Assembly (NCBI GenBank): GCA_963665265.2
Contig: CAXXHQ010000001.1
Location: 248,001 to 312,000, forward strand
Direction: 5' to 3'
DNA length: 64,000 bases
DNA from: CAXXHQ01 sp963665265
Lineage (GTDB): Bacteria > Planctomycetota > Planctomycetia > Pirellulales > Thermoguttaceae
Below are positions 35,701-44,754 of this stretch, piece after piece. Numbering within the stretch: the first letter of the stretch is position 1; each line of letters starts with the position of its first letter. Under the pieces are notes generated by a model, which ran no database searches, was not told where the DNA came from, and saw nothing but the letters and a program-made list of their open reading frames with translations. The translations under genes were made by a program, and so were the position numbers.

Positions 35701-35916
35701 TTACATCCAAGCGACTTCTAGCTCGTTTTCAATGGAATCGACCCCTTCAATCTTTCGTAGAGCCTCTTGGGCCATCTGCTTTTGAAAATAAGTGCCCACG
35801 ACGCCTCGCAAGACCACGCGTCCTTCGTTCGTTTCGAATCGCAAATTGCGACTTGAAAAGTAGGGGTTCTGCTCGAGGGCCGTGAGGACGCGATTATCCA
35901 GCGTGATCTCGATCAT
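35701..35916 (-). CDS. BON-domain protein
   Basis: 71 residues from ATG 35916: ITLDNRVLTALEQNPYFSSR, EGRVVLRGVVGTYFQKQMA and KIEGVDSIENELEV make one BON domain, a small alpha/beta fold often involved in phospholipid or envelope association. The frame is open up to 35988, giving an extra basic N-terminus without a signal peptide; the shorter form matches the domain better. Stand-alone BON proteins of this size are frequent in planctomycetes. Confidence 0.75.
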   Translation of the reverse strand: MIEITLDNRVLTALEQNPYFSSRNLRFETNEGRVVLRGVVGTYFQKQMAQEALRKIEGVDSIENELEVAWM

Positions 35917-36628
35917 GTTGACTAACAACCTGTGAATGCGGCCAAGGGGTTTTGCCGAAAAAAGCTTTAAAAAGAGATGACGCCGCACAATAACGAAGCG
36001 GGTTTCTCTTTAATCGGTGCGGAATCGCTACGCCTCCACAACTTTTGCGGGTTCTACGGGTAATTCACGCAAATAAATCGTTAAAGTCACCCTATCTTAA
36101 CTCTATGTCATCAGGGTTTTCACTCTAAACGATCTCTTTCCTGCATGGAATCTCACGAAGAACTCACTTGATTCGCGACGGCGCTTCCGGCAACCCTTAC
36201 AATTACCATCGACAGCCGTAACAGGGTCATTAACGTCGAATCTCCAAAAGAGATACGACGTTTCGCTCCCTGCATCAGGTTTCGCCGTTTTTATCGATTC
36301 AACGATCAAAGACGACGATTTTTCTAATGCATCCCGCCTAGCGCGAATCCAAGGGACATGGCGTCCGCATCGGTCACGATTACTCGCAAACGCTTGCAAA
36401 CAATCCTTTCCGACGTAGAACCATAGCTTACGGTTTTACGCATAGCGAAAAACAAAATTTGACATTTGCGAATTTTCGTTTTTTTCATGCGATACCTGCC
36501 AAAAAGCCTGTATTCGCAGTCCGACGGACTATTTCGGCGCACAAAAAACCGGCGATTTCTCGCCGGTTTTCGTGTTTTCTGCCTGCGGAACGCCTCGGAG
36601 GGCGTCCCTTACAAGGGAGCGATGCGTC
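35917..36628. other. Roughly 710-bp non-coding region
   Basis: Covers the BON leader and the serA 3' region. AT-rich. Besides the terminator and an imperfect GGAACGCC/GGCGTCCC palindrome at 36587-36610, nothing was recognised; short open frames on both strands have no supporting features. Confidence 0.45.
36543..36570 (-). terminator. Rho-independent terminator of the serine operon
   Basis: Perfect 11-bp stem (36545-36555 with 36560-36570), 4-nt loop, six T on the reverse strand immediately after. Confidence 0.85.
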
Positions 36629-38257
36629 TTACTCGCCAAGCCAAGGCGGAAGCTCACCTTGAGCGGGAAGCTTGACGACCCAGGCCTTGTTGACCTCCGG
36701 AAGTCCGAGAAGCTCCGACACCGCCTCGGCGGGCGGTTGCGAGTCCAAGGCCAGAATTCCGACGGCCTCGCCGCCGGGCTTGTTCGTCGCCCGACCGACT
36801 GACATTTGGGCGATATTGACCCGGTGGGCGCCGAAAATGTTTCCGACCTTTCCGATCACGCCCGGTTTGTCCTGATGATAGAAGATCAACAAAATGCCGT
36901 CCAAATAGCTCTCGAGGCGGCAATTTCCCTTCTGGACCAGCCGCGGCATATTGTTGCCGAACAACGTTCCCGAGGCGATCGAAGTCTTCTTTTCGGTCAC
37001 GACTTCGGCCGTGATCAACGAGCTGAAATCGCCGATATCGGTCGAACGCTGCTCGATAATCTCGATTCCGCGCTCGCGGAGCAACGTCTCCGAATTGACG
37101 ATGTTGGCTCCGGCGACCATCGCTTGCTCCAAAAGACCGGCGGCGAAGGCGGCCGTCAGCAACCGGGTGTCTTTCTTGGCCACGTCTCCCTTGAAGCTCA
37201 AGCGGCACGAGGTAGGCGGGCAGCGGTCCATTTGCGCCAGCAATAAACCGAGACGCCAGGCGACGTTCAAGTAACCCTTCAACTCGCTCAAGGTCTTCGG
37301 ATCGAGAGGCGAAACGTTCACCGCTTGCTTGATGGCGCCGGTCGTGAAGAAGTCGATTAGCAACTCGGCCGCTTCGACGGCCACGTTCGTCTGAGCTTCT
37401 TCGGTGCTGGCGCCAAGATGCGGCGTGCAAAGAACGCCTGGCATGCCGAACAACGGGCTGTTGGTGCAAGGCTCTTCAGGATAGACGTCCAACGCGACGC
37501 CGGCCAATTGGCCGCTCTTCAAACCTTCGACCAAAGCGGCCTCGTTGTAAATGCCGCCGCGCGCGCAGTTGATCAAGCGAGCGCCTTTCTTCATCGAAGC
37601 GATTTCTTTCTCGCCAATCAAGTTGCGAGTCTGATCGTTCAACGGAGTGTGTACGGTAAGATAATCGACGTGGGGCAACATCTCTTGCGGCGTCGCGAAG
37701 GTCTCGATGCCAAGCTCCTTTGCCCGAGCGGCGGGCAAGAAGGGATCGTAACCGAGAATTCGCATTTCGAGCGCTTTTGCGCGAGTCGCCACGGCTTGGC
37801 CGATACGTCCGAGGCCAACGATGCCCAGCGTCTTTCCCGCTAGCTGCGTCCCCATGAATTTCTTGCGGTCCCAGCGTCCTTCGATCAAGCTTTGATAGGC
37901 GGGAGCGGTGTTACGCGACATACCCAACATCAAAGCAATCGTCTGCTCGGCGGTGGAAATCGTATTACCGCCGGGGGTGTTCATCACGACCACGCCTTGG
38001 TGCGTGGCGGCCGGAACGTCGATGTTATCGACGCCCACGCCGGCCCGAGCGACCGCCCGCAACCGGGTGTTCCCCGCCAACGCCTCGGCCGTAATTTTGA
38101 CGCCGCTCCGACAGATCGCTCCGTCAAAGTCCTTCAACGTCTCGCGAAGCTCATCGCCTTTTAAGCCAGTCTTCACGACGACTTCCAGATTGCCGGACGA
38201 CTCCAGCAACTTCAAACCTTCGGGGGATAACTCGTCGAGAACAATAATCCGAGGCAT
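36629..38257 (-). CDS. serA: D-3-phosphoglycerate dehydrogenase
   Basis: 542 residues, type I (long) SerA. First step of phosphorylated serine synthesis. NAD-binding GIVGLGRIGQAVATRAKALE, catalytic Arg in NCARGGIYNE, His in CTPHLGASTEEAQTNVAVE, then an ASB domain (residues about 320-460) and a C-terminal ACT domain (LIFYHQDKPGVIGKVGNIFG) that in other bacteria binds serine. TAGGAGA 9 nt upstream supports ATG 38257. It follows a class V aminotransferase by 98 bp, forming a serine synthesis unit. Confidence 0.96.
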   Translation of the reverse strand: MPRIIVLDELSPEGLKLLESSGNLEVVVKTGLKGDELRETLKDFDGAICRSGVKITAEALAGNTRLRAVARAGVGVDNIDVPAATHQGVVVMNTPGGNTISTAEQTIALMLGMSRNTAPAYQSLIEGRWDRKKFMGTQLAGKTLGIVGLGRIGQAVATRAKALEMRILGYDPFLPAARAKELGIETFATPQEMLPHVDYLTVHTPLNDQTRNLIGEKEIASMKKGARLINCARGGIYNEAALVEGLKSGQLAGVALDVYPEEPCTNSPLFGMPGVLCTPHLGASTEEAQTNVAVEAAELLIDFFTTGAIKQAVNVSPLDPKTLSELKGYLNVAWRLGLLLAQMDRCPPTSCRLSFKGDVAKKDTRLLTAAFAAGLLEQAMVAGANIVNSETLLRERGIEIIEQRSTDIGDFSSLITAEVVTEKKTSIASGTLFGNNMPRLVQKGNCRLESYLDGILLIFYHQDKPGVIGKVGNIFGAHRVNIAQMSVGRATNKPGGEAVGILALDSQPPAEAVSELLGLPEVNKAWVVKLPAQGELPPWLGE

Positions 38258-38355
38258 AGACCGTTTCTCCTAAGAAAGGGGGAACCGATATTTATTTCCG
38301 GATATTGTATATAAAACGCAATCGCTCGAACATTCCCCCATACCAAAAAATGTCC

Positions 38356-39522
38356 TCAGCCGGGCCGTTTCGCAGCAAATACGCGATTTGCGGCCCCCGT
38401 CGCCGTCCCGAACGGAACGTCTATTCCCTGCTCGGCGAGCCCCATTTCTAGCGCAGCCAACGCCGAAATAATGTCCAATTCGTCGATTATTCCCATGTGC
38501 GCGATACGGAAGATTTTTCCCTTCAAAGCACCCTGCCCTCCGGCCAGTTTCACGCCGAAACGCTCGAAAATAAACCCGAGCAGCCGCTTTCCGTCGACTC
38601 CCTCGGGAAAGAAGGCCGCAGTCATGCCGTCCCCGGGCCGAGAGGCGACTAAGCGCATGCCCAGCGCCTGAACGCCCGCTTGCGTCCCTTCGGCAAGACG
38701 GCGCACCCGGGCCCACATCCGTTCCCGACCGAATTGCTTCAAGAGCCGCAAATTTTCGGCGAGCGCCAGAACCAAGCCGGTCGCCGGAGTAAACGGCGTG
38801 TCGGTCTCGTGCAGCGACTTCCGGTACGAAAGCAAATCGAAGTAGAAAGCGGGCTTCGTCGCGTTCGCCTCAATTTTCGCCCAAGCGTCCGGGCTGACTG
38901 AGAGAAACGCCAAGCCAGGGGGAGTCATCAACGCCTTTTGCGAACCGGCGACCAACACGTCGATTCCCCAAGCGTCGGTGCGGCACTCCATCGCGCCGGC
39001 GCCGCTAATGCCGTCCACGACCCAGAGGACTTTGCCGCCGCTCGAGGCGTTTCCCGCCTGAATCGCCTTGCCAAGCGTCTCGACGTCGTGCCCGACGCCG
39101 GTGCTTGTTTCCAACAACGTGCCGAACACGGCCGAAGCGTCGGGATTCGCCGCGACGAGCCGTTCGACTTCGCGCGGATCGAAGACGTCGCCCCAAGGAA
39201 CTTCGTAGCGAACGACCTCGACTCCGAACGCTTCGCCGATCTTCCGCCAACGCTCGGCGAACTTGCCCGACTCCAAAACGATCGCCTTGCCGCCGCGAGG
39301 AACGAGGTTGACGACCGCCGTCTCCATCGCTCCCGTCCCCGACGAACAGGTCATCACGACGTCGTTCTTCGTGTCGAAAACGTATTTCAAGGTTTCAAAA
39401 ACCTCGGCCAAGACGTTCCGAAACTCGGGGGTTCGGTGATGAATGAGTTGCTTGGCCATCGCCAAAAGGGCCGTCTCTGGAACAGGCGTCGGCCCGGGCG
39501 TTAATAGTCTATTTCTTTGCAT
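38356..39522 (-). CDS. Class V aminotransferase, probable phosphoserine/serine-type transaminase
   Basis: 388 residues. LTPGPTPVPETALLAMAKQL, TCSSGTGAMETAVVNLV, WVVDGISGAGAMECRTDAWG and VAGSQKALMTPPGLAFLSVS (PLP lysine) identify the alanine-glyoxylate / serine-pyruvate aminotransferase family. Because serA is the next gene on the strand and no classical SerC is present here, it probably makes phosphoserine from phosphohydroxypyruvate, as relatives in archaea and Thermotoga-like bacteria do. This is inferred from context; serine-glyoxylate or alanine-glyoxylate activity is an alternative. Confidence 0.85.
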   Translation of the reverse strand: MQRNRLLTPGPTPVPETALLAMAKQLIHHRTPEFRNVLAEVFETLKYVFDTKNDVVMTCSSGTGAMETAVVNLVPRGGKAIVLESGKFAERWRKIGEAFGVEVVRYEVPWGDVFDPREVERLVAANPDASAVFGTLLETSTGVGHDVETLGKAIQAGNASSGGKVLWVVDGISGAGAMECRTDAWGIDVLVAGSQKALMTPPGLAFLSVSPDAWAKIEANATKPAFYFDLLSYRKSLHETDTPFTPATGLVLALAENLRLLKQFGRERMWARVRRLAEGTQAGVQALGMRLVASRPGDGMTAAFFPEGVDGKRLLGFIFERFGVKLAGGQGALKGKIFRIAHMGIIDELDIISALAALEMGLAEQGIDVPFGTATGAANRVFAAKRPG

Positions 39523-39538
39523 AATGTTCTTAGGTTTA

Positions 39539-39572
39539 AGTAGGGTGGGTCGAGCGCGGCGAGCCCCGCGAT
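39539..39572 (+). repeat. GTAGGG palindrome element
   Basis: GTAGGGTGGGTCGAGCGCGG then CGAGCCCCGC: a plus-strand copy of the element seen at 54523-54553 in reverse orientation. It lies just upstream of the aminotransferase start. Confidence 0.5.
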
Positions 39573-39612
39573 CGCCTCGTTACCAGGTTCCGCCGAGCGA
39601 GAGTCGTCGGCT

Positions 39613-39873
39613 TCATTCCTTCGACGAGCGTTCTTCGTCGGAGGTTCGCAAAACGGCGTTCACCGCCAAAGCAATGAGCAGCGTAACTCCGTCGATCGCC
39701 CAAAGCGTCCCTAAGATTAATGAAATGCGGCGGAACAGAGTCGCCCCGAAGTCGTCTCCCAACGCCGCCAAGACCGGCGAAACCGCCAGAAAGATGCAGA
39801 CGGCGATCGGCAAAACGACGAATCCGGTCAATAGGCCGACGACGAAACGATTGGGAATCTGCGGTCCGGTCAT
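39613..39873 (-). CDS. Small two-helix membrane protein
   Basis: 86 residues from ATG 39873, with AAAGGA about 9 nt upstream; the open frame to 40011 is not needed. Two hydrophobic segments (VVGLLTGFVVLPIAVCIFLA and ISLILGTLWAIDGVTLLIAL) and a charged C-terminus (TSDEERSSKE). No family recognised. Confidence 0.55.
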   Translation of the reverse strand: MTGPQIPNRFVVGLLTGFVVLPIAVCIFLAVSPVLAALGDDFGATLFRRISLILGTLWAIDGVTLLIALAVNAVLRTSDEERSSKE

Positions 39874-40110
39874 AGCGATTATCCTTTGGAGGCTGATTTT
39901 CCGAGTTATTCCGGCTAATGTCAAGTCGGCGAAGGCGACGGCGTCGGTCGGAGGCGAAAAAGTCGGAAAATATCTCCGCACTCTTCCGGAAAAGAAGCAA
40001 ATCGCTTCCATACCGGCCCATCCTCGTCTTAAAATTCATAATACGCATGAAGGGGGCCACGGCCGACGACTTCGCCTCCCATCGGCTTTCCCGCAACGAT
40101 CGATCGCATA

Positions 40111-42492
40111 ATGAAATACGTCTCGACTCGCATTTTATTCCGAATCGCCTTGATTTCGCTCGCCCTCGGCGCCGTCGCGCCGTCGGCGTTCGGGACCGAG
40201 GTCACGCTCAAGGACGGCCGAGTCTTGGTCGGAGGCTTGGGCGTTACGGCCAGCCTGGGCGAACCGCCGCAACCCTCCGACGAAAGCACCGGCAAGCAAC
40301 AAACCGTCGTCATCGTCGACGACGATCTGCGCCGCTATTTCGTGCCTCGGCGATTGGTCCAGGAAATCACGCACAACGACGCCAACCAAGTTCTTGAATT
40401 TTTCAAGCTCAAACAGCGCGTTCTAAAAACCGGCGGCGTCGTTCGCACGGTCGGGCCGGCAGTCTCCGTTCAACCTTTCGACGAATACGGGCGACGCACC
40501 TACGCCATGATTTCGGCCAAGGGCGACCTCAACGTCATTCAAGGGATTACCGAACTGCGTCCGAAATGGGCGAAGGTTCAAGGCATCTCGCACGTTTGGG
40601 ACATGCGCATCGCCGTGTCGTCGATTCCTCGCGATTCGCTGCAAAAAATGCTGCAAAAGCAGATCGACGAGAATGATCCCGAAGGCTGGAAGCGAATCGC
40701 TCGTTTCTACATTCAAGCCGAGCGCTACGAAGACGCGCTAAAAATGCTCGACGAGATGGGCAAGCGTTTTTCCGATCGCACCGACATGCAAAAGGAGTTG
40801 GAGCCGATCATCCGTTCGGTCCGGCAGTTGGCGGGGCAACGGCTCCTCAAGGAATTGCAAATGCGTCGCGACGCCGGCCAGCATAAGCTCGTTTACGACC
40901 TGCTCAAAAAGTTTCCGAGCGAGGACGTCGGCGGCGAAACGCTGCAAGGCATTCGCGAGGGGATCGAAGAATACGAGAAAAAAGCCGACCGCCGCGTGAA
41001 AATCATCACTTCGCTCGACGACCTGTTGGCCAAGCTTCCCGACTCGGCGCTCCGCGAGCGGGCGAAAAAAGTCCGCGACGAAATCGATCAGGAAATGACG
41101 CTCAACGTGATCGGCCGCATGGCGGCCTACATGCAAAGCCTCGACGACGGCGAGATGAGCGCGAACGACAAGGTTTCGCTCGCCGTAGGGGGCTGGCTCC
41201 TCGGCGCGGACGCCGCCGCGATGCGTCTTCCGGCCGCGCTTTCGGTCTTTGAATTGCGCGATTCGTTGGCGAGCTACCTGAATCGCCCGTCCGCCGCCGA
41301 ACGGCGGAAGATTCTGACCGAACTGCGGTCGGCCGAAGGGGCCTCGGCCGAGACGGTCGCCGCGTTGATCTCGAAAATGAAACCGCCGGCCGAACCGCCG
41401 AAGCCGGTCAGCGCCGACGCGCCCGGTCTTTACTACGTCGAAACGCCCGACTCGACGAAAGACTCGCCTCTCGGCTACTGGATTCAATTGCCTCCGGAAT
41501 ACGATCCCTACCGAACTTATCCGACCGTCGTCTCGCTGCACGGGCTCGGCGGCAAGGCCCAAGATCAAATCACGTGGTGGGCGGGCGAATTGAAAAATGG
41601 GATGCGCACCGGCCAAGCCGCGCGGCGCGGCTATATCGTCATTGCGCCGGAATGGGCAAGCCCTCGCCAAAAACAATACGACTACACATCGCATGCGCAT
41701 GCGATCGTGCTATCGGCGATGCGCGACGCCTGCCGTCGCTTTTCGATCGACACCGACCGCGTGTATCTTGCCGGATTCTCCGACGGCGGAAGCGCCGCCT
41801 GGGACATCGGCCTTTCGCATCCGGACCTATGGGCCGGGGTGATTCCCATTTCGGCCCAATGCGAGGCCTACAGCTCGCTGTATTGGGAAAACGCTAAGAA
41901 CGTTCCCTTCTACGTCGTCTTCGGCGAGTTAGACAACGCCAAGCTCAGCCGGCTATCGCGCGACTTGGACCGTTACATGATCCGAGGATTCGACGCCACG
42001 GTCGTCGAATTTCACGGTCGCGGCCATGAAGATTTTTACGACGAGATTCAAAATATCTTCGATTGGATGAGTCGCTTCAAGCGAAATTTCTATCCGAAAG
42101 AATTTACGTGCGTGACGATGCGGCCGACCGACAATTTCTTCTGGTGGCTCGAGGCGGAGCAATTCCCGGCGAAGTCGATGGTCGAGGCGAACGAATGGCC
42201 GCTGGCGCCCGGCATTCAACCGGCGCGGATTCGCGGCGCGATCACGCCGCAAAACGGCATCAATATTCAGACGGGAAGCGGGCAACTCGTCATTTGGCTT
42301 TCGCCGAAGATGCTCGACTTCAAGCAGCGGTCCAACATCACGGTGAACGGCAAGCGGATAAACGCCACGGATCAATTCATCACGCCCGACGTTAAGACGA
42401 TCTTGGAAGACGTTCGAACGCGCGGCGATCGGCTGAATCCGTTCTGGGCGAAAATCGACGTCTCGACCGGCAAAGCGCCGGTAAAGAACTAA
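40111..42492 (+). CDS. Secreted alpha/beta-hydrolase (esterase-like) with long N-terminal domain
   Basis: 793 residues. Signal peptide (ILFRIALISLALGAVAPSAF). Residues 25-420 are an uncharacterised, partly helical region. From about residue 435 an esterase D/PHB-depolymerase-like alpha/beta hydrolase follows: TVVSLHGLGG oxyanion loop, nucleophile Ser in LAGFSDGGSAAWD, acidic residue in VFGELDNAKL and His in EFHGRGHEDF. A C-terminal 120-residue domain has WLEAEQFPAKSMV. It probably hydrolyses an ester or oligosaccharide ester outside the cytoplasmic membrane; substrate unknown. Single gene. Confidence 0.8.
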   Translation: MKYVSTRILFRIALISLALGAVAPSAFGTEVTLKDGRVLVGGLGVTASLGEPPQPSDESTGKQQTVVIVDDDLRRYFVPRRLVQEITHNDANQVLEFFKLKQRVLKTGGVVRTVGPAVSVQPFDEYGRRTYAMISAKGDLNVIQGITELRPKWAKVQGISHVWDMRIAVSSIPRDSLQKMLQKQIDENDPEGWKRIARFYIQAERYEDALKMLDEMGKRFSDRTDMQKELEPIIRSVRQLAGQRLLKELQMRRDAGQHKLVYDLLKKFPSEDVGGETLQGIREGIEEYEKKADRRVKIITSLDDLLAKLPDSALRERAKKVRDEIDQEMTLNVIGRMAAYMQSLDDGEMSANDKVSLAVGGWLLGADAAAMRLPAALSVFELRDSLASYLNRPSAAERRKILTELRSAEGASAETVAALISKMKPPAEPPKPVSADAPGLYYVETPDSTKDSPLGYWIQLPPEYDPYRTYPTVVSLHGLGGKAQDQITWWAGELKNGMRTGQAARRGYIVIAPEWASPRQKQYDYTSHAHAIVLSAMRDACRRFSIDTDRVYLAGFSDGGSAAWDIGLSHPDLWAGVIPISAQCEAYSSLYWENAKNVPFYVVFGELDNAKLSRLSRDLDRYMIRGFDATVVEFHGRGHEDFYDEIQNIFDWMSRFKRNFYPKEFTCVTMRPTDNFFWWLEAEQFPAKSMVEANEWPLAPGIQPARIRGAITPQNGINIQTGSGQLVIWLSPKMLDFKQRSNITVNGKRINATDQFITPDVKTILEDVRTRGDRLNPFWAKIDVSTGKAPVKN

Positions 42493-43010
42493 CCACAGAA
42501 GCTCTGCGCGGCGGTGCACGGCTTTTTTCTATTGCACGAGTTCCAGCGTCCGACGTTTGCGGAACAGTCGGTTAGGTCGAAAAACTGGAACCGCAAAAAA
42601 GATTATGGACGCCTTTTTCAGCCGAAATATTGAAATTTTCTGAATCGGCGAATCGCCGTAAGTCACGAAAAGGCGCGGAGACATAAGGCTAATCGCCGCT
42701 AGAGCGGTCGGCCTTCAGCGGCGCTCACAGAGCGCCCTACGGCGCCGACGCCTTGGCTTGCAGGAGCCGTGGGCGTCGACGCGAAGGCGCAGCGCGAGCG
42801 GCGACAAAGCCGCCGGCTGAAAGCCGATTGCCGAAAGTAAATTAAATTGTCAAAGAACGGAGGAAAGGTCGCCAGTCTTTCCGACGAAAAATCGTCGTCG
42901 GAGATTTTTGCAGAAGAGGTGGCCCAATTTCAAGAGCGATCAGCACGACAAGGGAAAGCGTGAACGGACGCGGATTTTTCCGCAAAGCAAAGAGGACGCG
43001 GAAGAGGGGA
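42493..43010. repeat. Repeat-rich spacer at the start of the accessory region
   Basis: No gene. Contains the palindrome GGCGCTC-ACA-GAGCGCC with CCCTAC tail (42720-42740), CGGCT-GAA-AGCCG (about 42820), and short direct words around CGCAAAG (42960-43010) related to copies elsewhere. Confidence 0.6.
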
Positions 43011-43112
43011 ACGCTAATCGACGCTAATTTACGCTAATGCGGAAAAAGTGATTTTTTCGGAGCCAATCGACCTGCAAGCTCAGAGAACGGAGCTTCTTCG
43101 AGGTCGAGAGGA
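43003..43112. repeat. 110-bp direct repeat, copy A
   Basis: Nearly identical to 47369-47481 (copy B). Its core is three 10-bp units (ACGCTAATCG, ACGCTAATTT, ACGCTAATGC; 43011-43040) followed by a shared AATCGACCTG segment and GAGAACGGAGCTTCTTCGAG. The two copies bracket the Rhs remnant, the IS and neighbours. Confidence 0.75.
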
Positions 43113-43371
43113 GCGGTTCTTTCGCGGCCAATACTACGCACTCCGACGTCCGGGCGGTCGCTCCGACTCCGCAATCGCCGTCGTCGGCCAGCAGTTTGGC
43201 GAGCCCGTCGGCTTGCAAAACAACATCAACCGGTGGTACGATCCAAAGGTCGCCTCTTGGACAAGCCAAGCCCTGACGGGGTTGGGGGAGACGAACGCAC
43301 AACTCCTCTATGATGAGATGCCGCCTTTAATTCTTCCTCTTGACGCAATATTCGACGGCCCGCCGGCTTGA
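43048..43371 (+). pseudogene. Remnant of an Rhs/YD-repeat protein core
   Basis: The open frame of 107 codons contains EPVGLQNNINRWYDPKVASW and then TSQALTGLGETN, which is the end of the RHS-repeat-associated core (consensus around GLQYNxxRWYDPxxGRWxSxDP). Upstream the frame runs into the intergenic repeat (copy A), so the long YD-repeat body is missing; after the core only about 25 residues remain, so no toxin domain is left. A fragment of a polymorphic toxin gene rather than a working gene. It overlaps the next ORF by 4 bp. Confidence 0.65.
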
Positions 43372-43961
43372 TGACAAATCCGACGCTTAAGATGGTTCGC
43401 AATAGAAAAAAACTTATGACTGAAAAAAAGTTGTCCATAGTCGATTTCGATCGATCCGTGAAGCGCCTTCTTGGTGAATTGTGCTGGGAGGTCACTTGGT
43501 ATCGAAGTACAAATCTCTCTTTGAGGTTCGGCAAACCTAGAGTAGAGGTAATCCGGGAACCAAGAGCGAGCGCCTCCCTCCGCAGCTCCGCAAGGAGATT
43601 AGTTGCCGTCTCTGGGTATTGGGAATTGTGGGTATTCTTATCGCACTGGCGGATTGTTCAATCAGGGGGCTGCCTTGCAACAGGCTCTTCGTCCTTTCGC
43701 AAGAAGCGAATGGCTATGGCAACCCTTGAAGGTCAAAGGCTTACGGAGATACGAATCAAGCCCGAGACTGGCGCAACTCGATTTGCGTTCGACCTAGATA
43801 CTGTTCTTGAGGTAAGGCGAATGGCCCCCCATTCCAAAGATGAACTTTGGCTGCTCACCGAACAAGACCGTTGCGTCCATACTCTACACGGAGACGGCGC
43901 TTACCGCCGCGAGAAGCTGAATGGCGGTCAGAATCGGTTGTCACTTGATGCCGATTTATAA
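43368..43961 (+). CDS. Hypothetical protein, possible immunity protein next to the Rhs remnant
   Basis: 197 residues. Recognisable stretches are SGYWELWVFLSHWRI, LEGQRLTEIRIKPETGATRF, AFDLDTVLEVRR and ELWLLTEQDRCVHTLHGDG. They look like one compact beta-rich domain of the sort found beside toxin genes. Its start overlaps the end of the Rhs fragment, the usual toxin-immunity order. No named family can be assigned. The first 20 residues (MMTNPTLKMVRNRKKLMTEK) may be non-native because several ATGs are possible. Confidence 0.5.
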   Translation: MMTNPTLKMVRNRKKLMTEKKLSIVDFDRSVKRLLGELCWEVTWYRSTNLSLRFGKPRVEVIREPRASASLRSSARRLVAVSGYWELWVFLSHWRIVQSGGCLATGSSSFRKKRMAMATLEGQRLTEIRIKPETGATRFAFDLDTVLEVRRMAPHSKDELWLLTEQDRCVHTLHGDGAYRREKLNGGQNRLSLDADL

Positions 43962-44257
43962 CTGTAGGGGCGACAATTCGTAGGGACAGATAAGCCGTTG
44001 GGGCACTTTTTTGTCGCCATTTTATTTCCCAGGGCCAATCGACCTACTTGTTGATTATGCACCGGCGCTCAGGATTTTTAAGTCCCCTTCCGAATTTCAG
44101 GCAAAGGCGGCTGAACGACGCAAGGCGCTCGGGCAGTAAGATGCAAGAAATAGCGAGAAGCGGAGCGGGGAAGGGAGTAGTAGTCCGGCCATACTTAAAT
44201 GTCAGGCGTTCCAAAAGGACCGTCATATAAGGGTAAAAAAAGCGAGCAAGCATCAAC

Positions 44258-44754
44258 ATGTCACGAAAAAAAATAGCGACGTTATGCATCGCTTTCGCGG
44301 CGTTCTGTCTCTATGCGATACTGACGGGCGGAATGGTCGTTATAAAAGAACGGGATTTTGGAGGACAAACTCCGCTTCGACTGGCAGCGGATTGTCATTC
44401 GGATATTTGGATTCAGCCCACGGCAAGTACGTTCGACATGCCGTTTATCTTTCGTTACTACTCATTCAGTGAGCCGTTCGATTTGAGAATTCAGGCGTCC
44501 AACGACGTCAACAAATACAAATTTCTTGAGATAAATGAGGTTGTCATAAAACACGAGGATGGAGTTGAAGTTCGAAATAAGGTGAACTGGCGTCGAGCCA
44601 TCGAACCGCATGTGGCTTATAGAAGCTCCGGCAGTGTTTTCCAAGAAACAATTTTTTCTATGAGCGACTGCATTAAGGATATCATCAAAAAGCACCGTAA
44701 AGTCAAGGTGACGTTGCTCGGCAGCCTGTCGACGGAAAACGGCGAGGTTATCCC
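44258..44754 (+). pseudogene. Hypothetical membrane-anchored protein, interrupted by an IS element (5' part)
   Basis: The N-terminal 165 codons of a gene whose remainder is at 46388-46472. An N-terminal membrane segment (IATLCIAFAAFCLYAILTGG) is followed by a soluble domain (IFRYYSFSEPFDLRIQASND). Now the frame reads into the IS and ends at 44968 with a basic, artificial tail. Joining the halves with a single copy of the 9-bp target duplication restores a 193-codon frame ending in IMTFLAIRGWLLD and TAG at 46470. More AT-rich than its neighbours, suggesting acquisition. Function unknown. Confidence 0.75.
44746..44754. repeat. IS target-site duplication, left copy
   Basis: GGTTATCCC, identical to 46379-46387. 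Confidence 0.85.
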
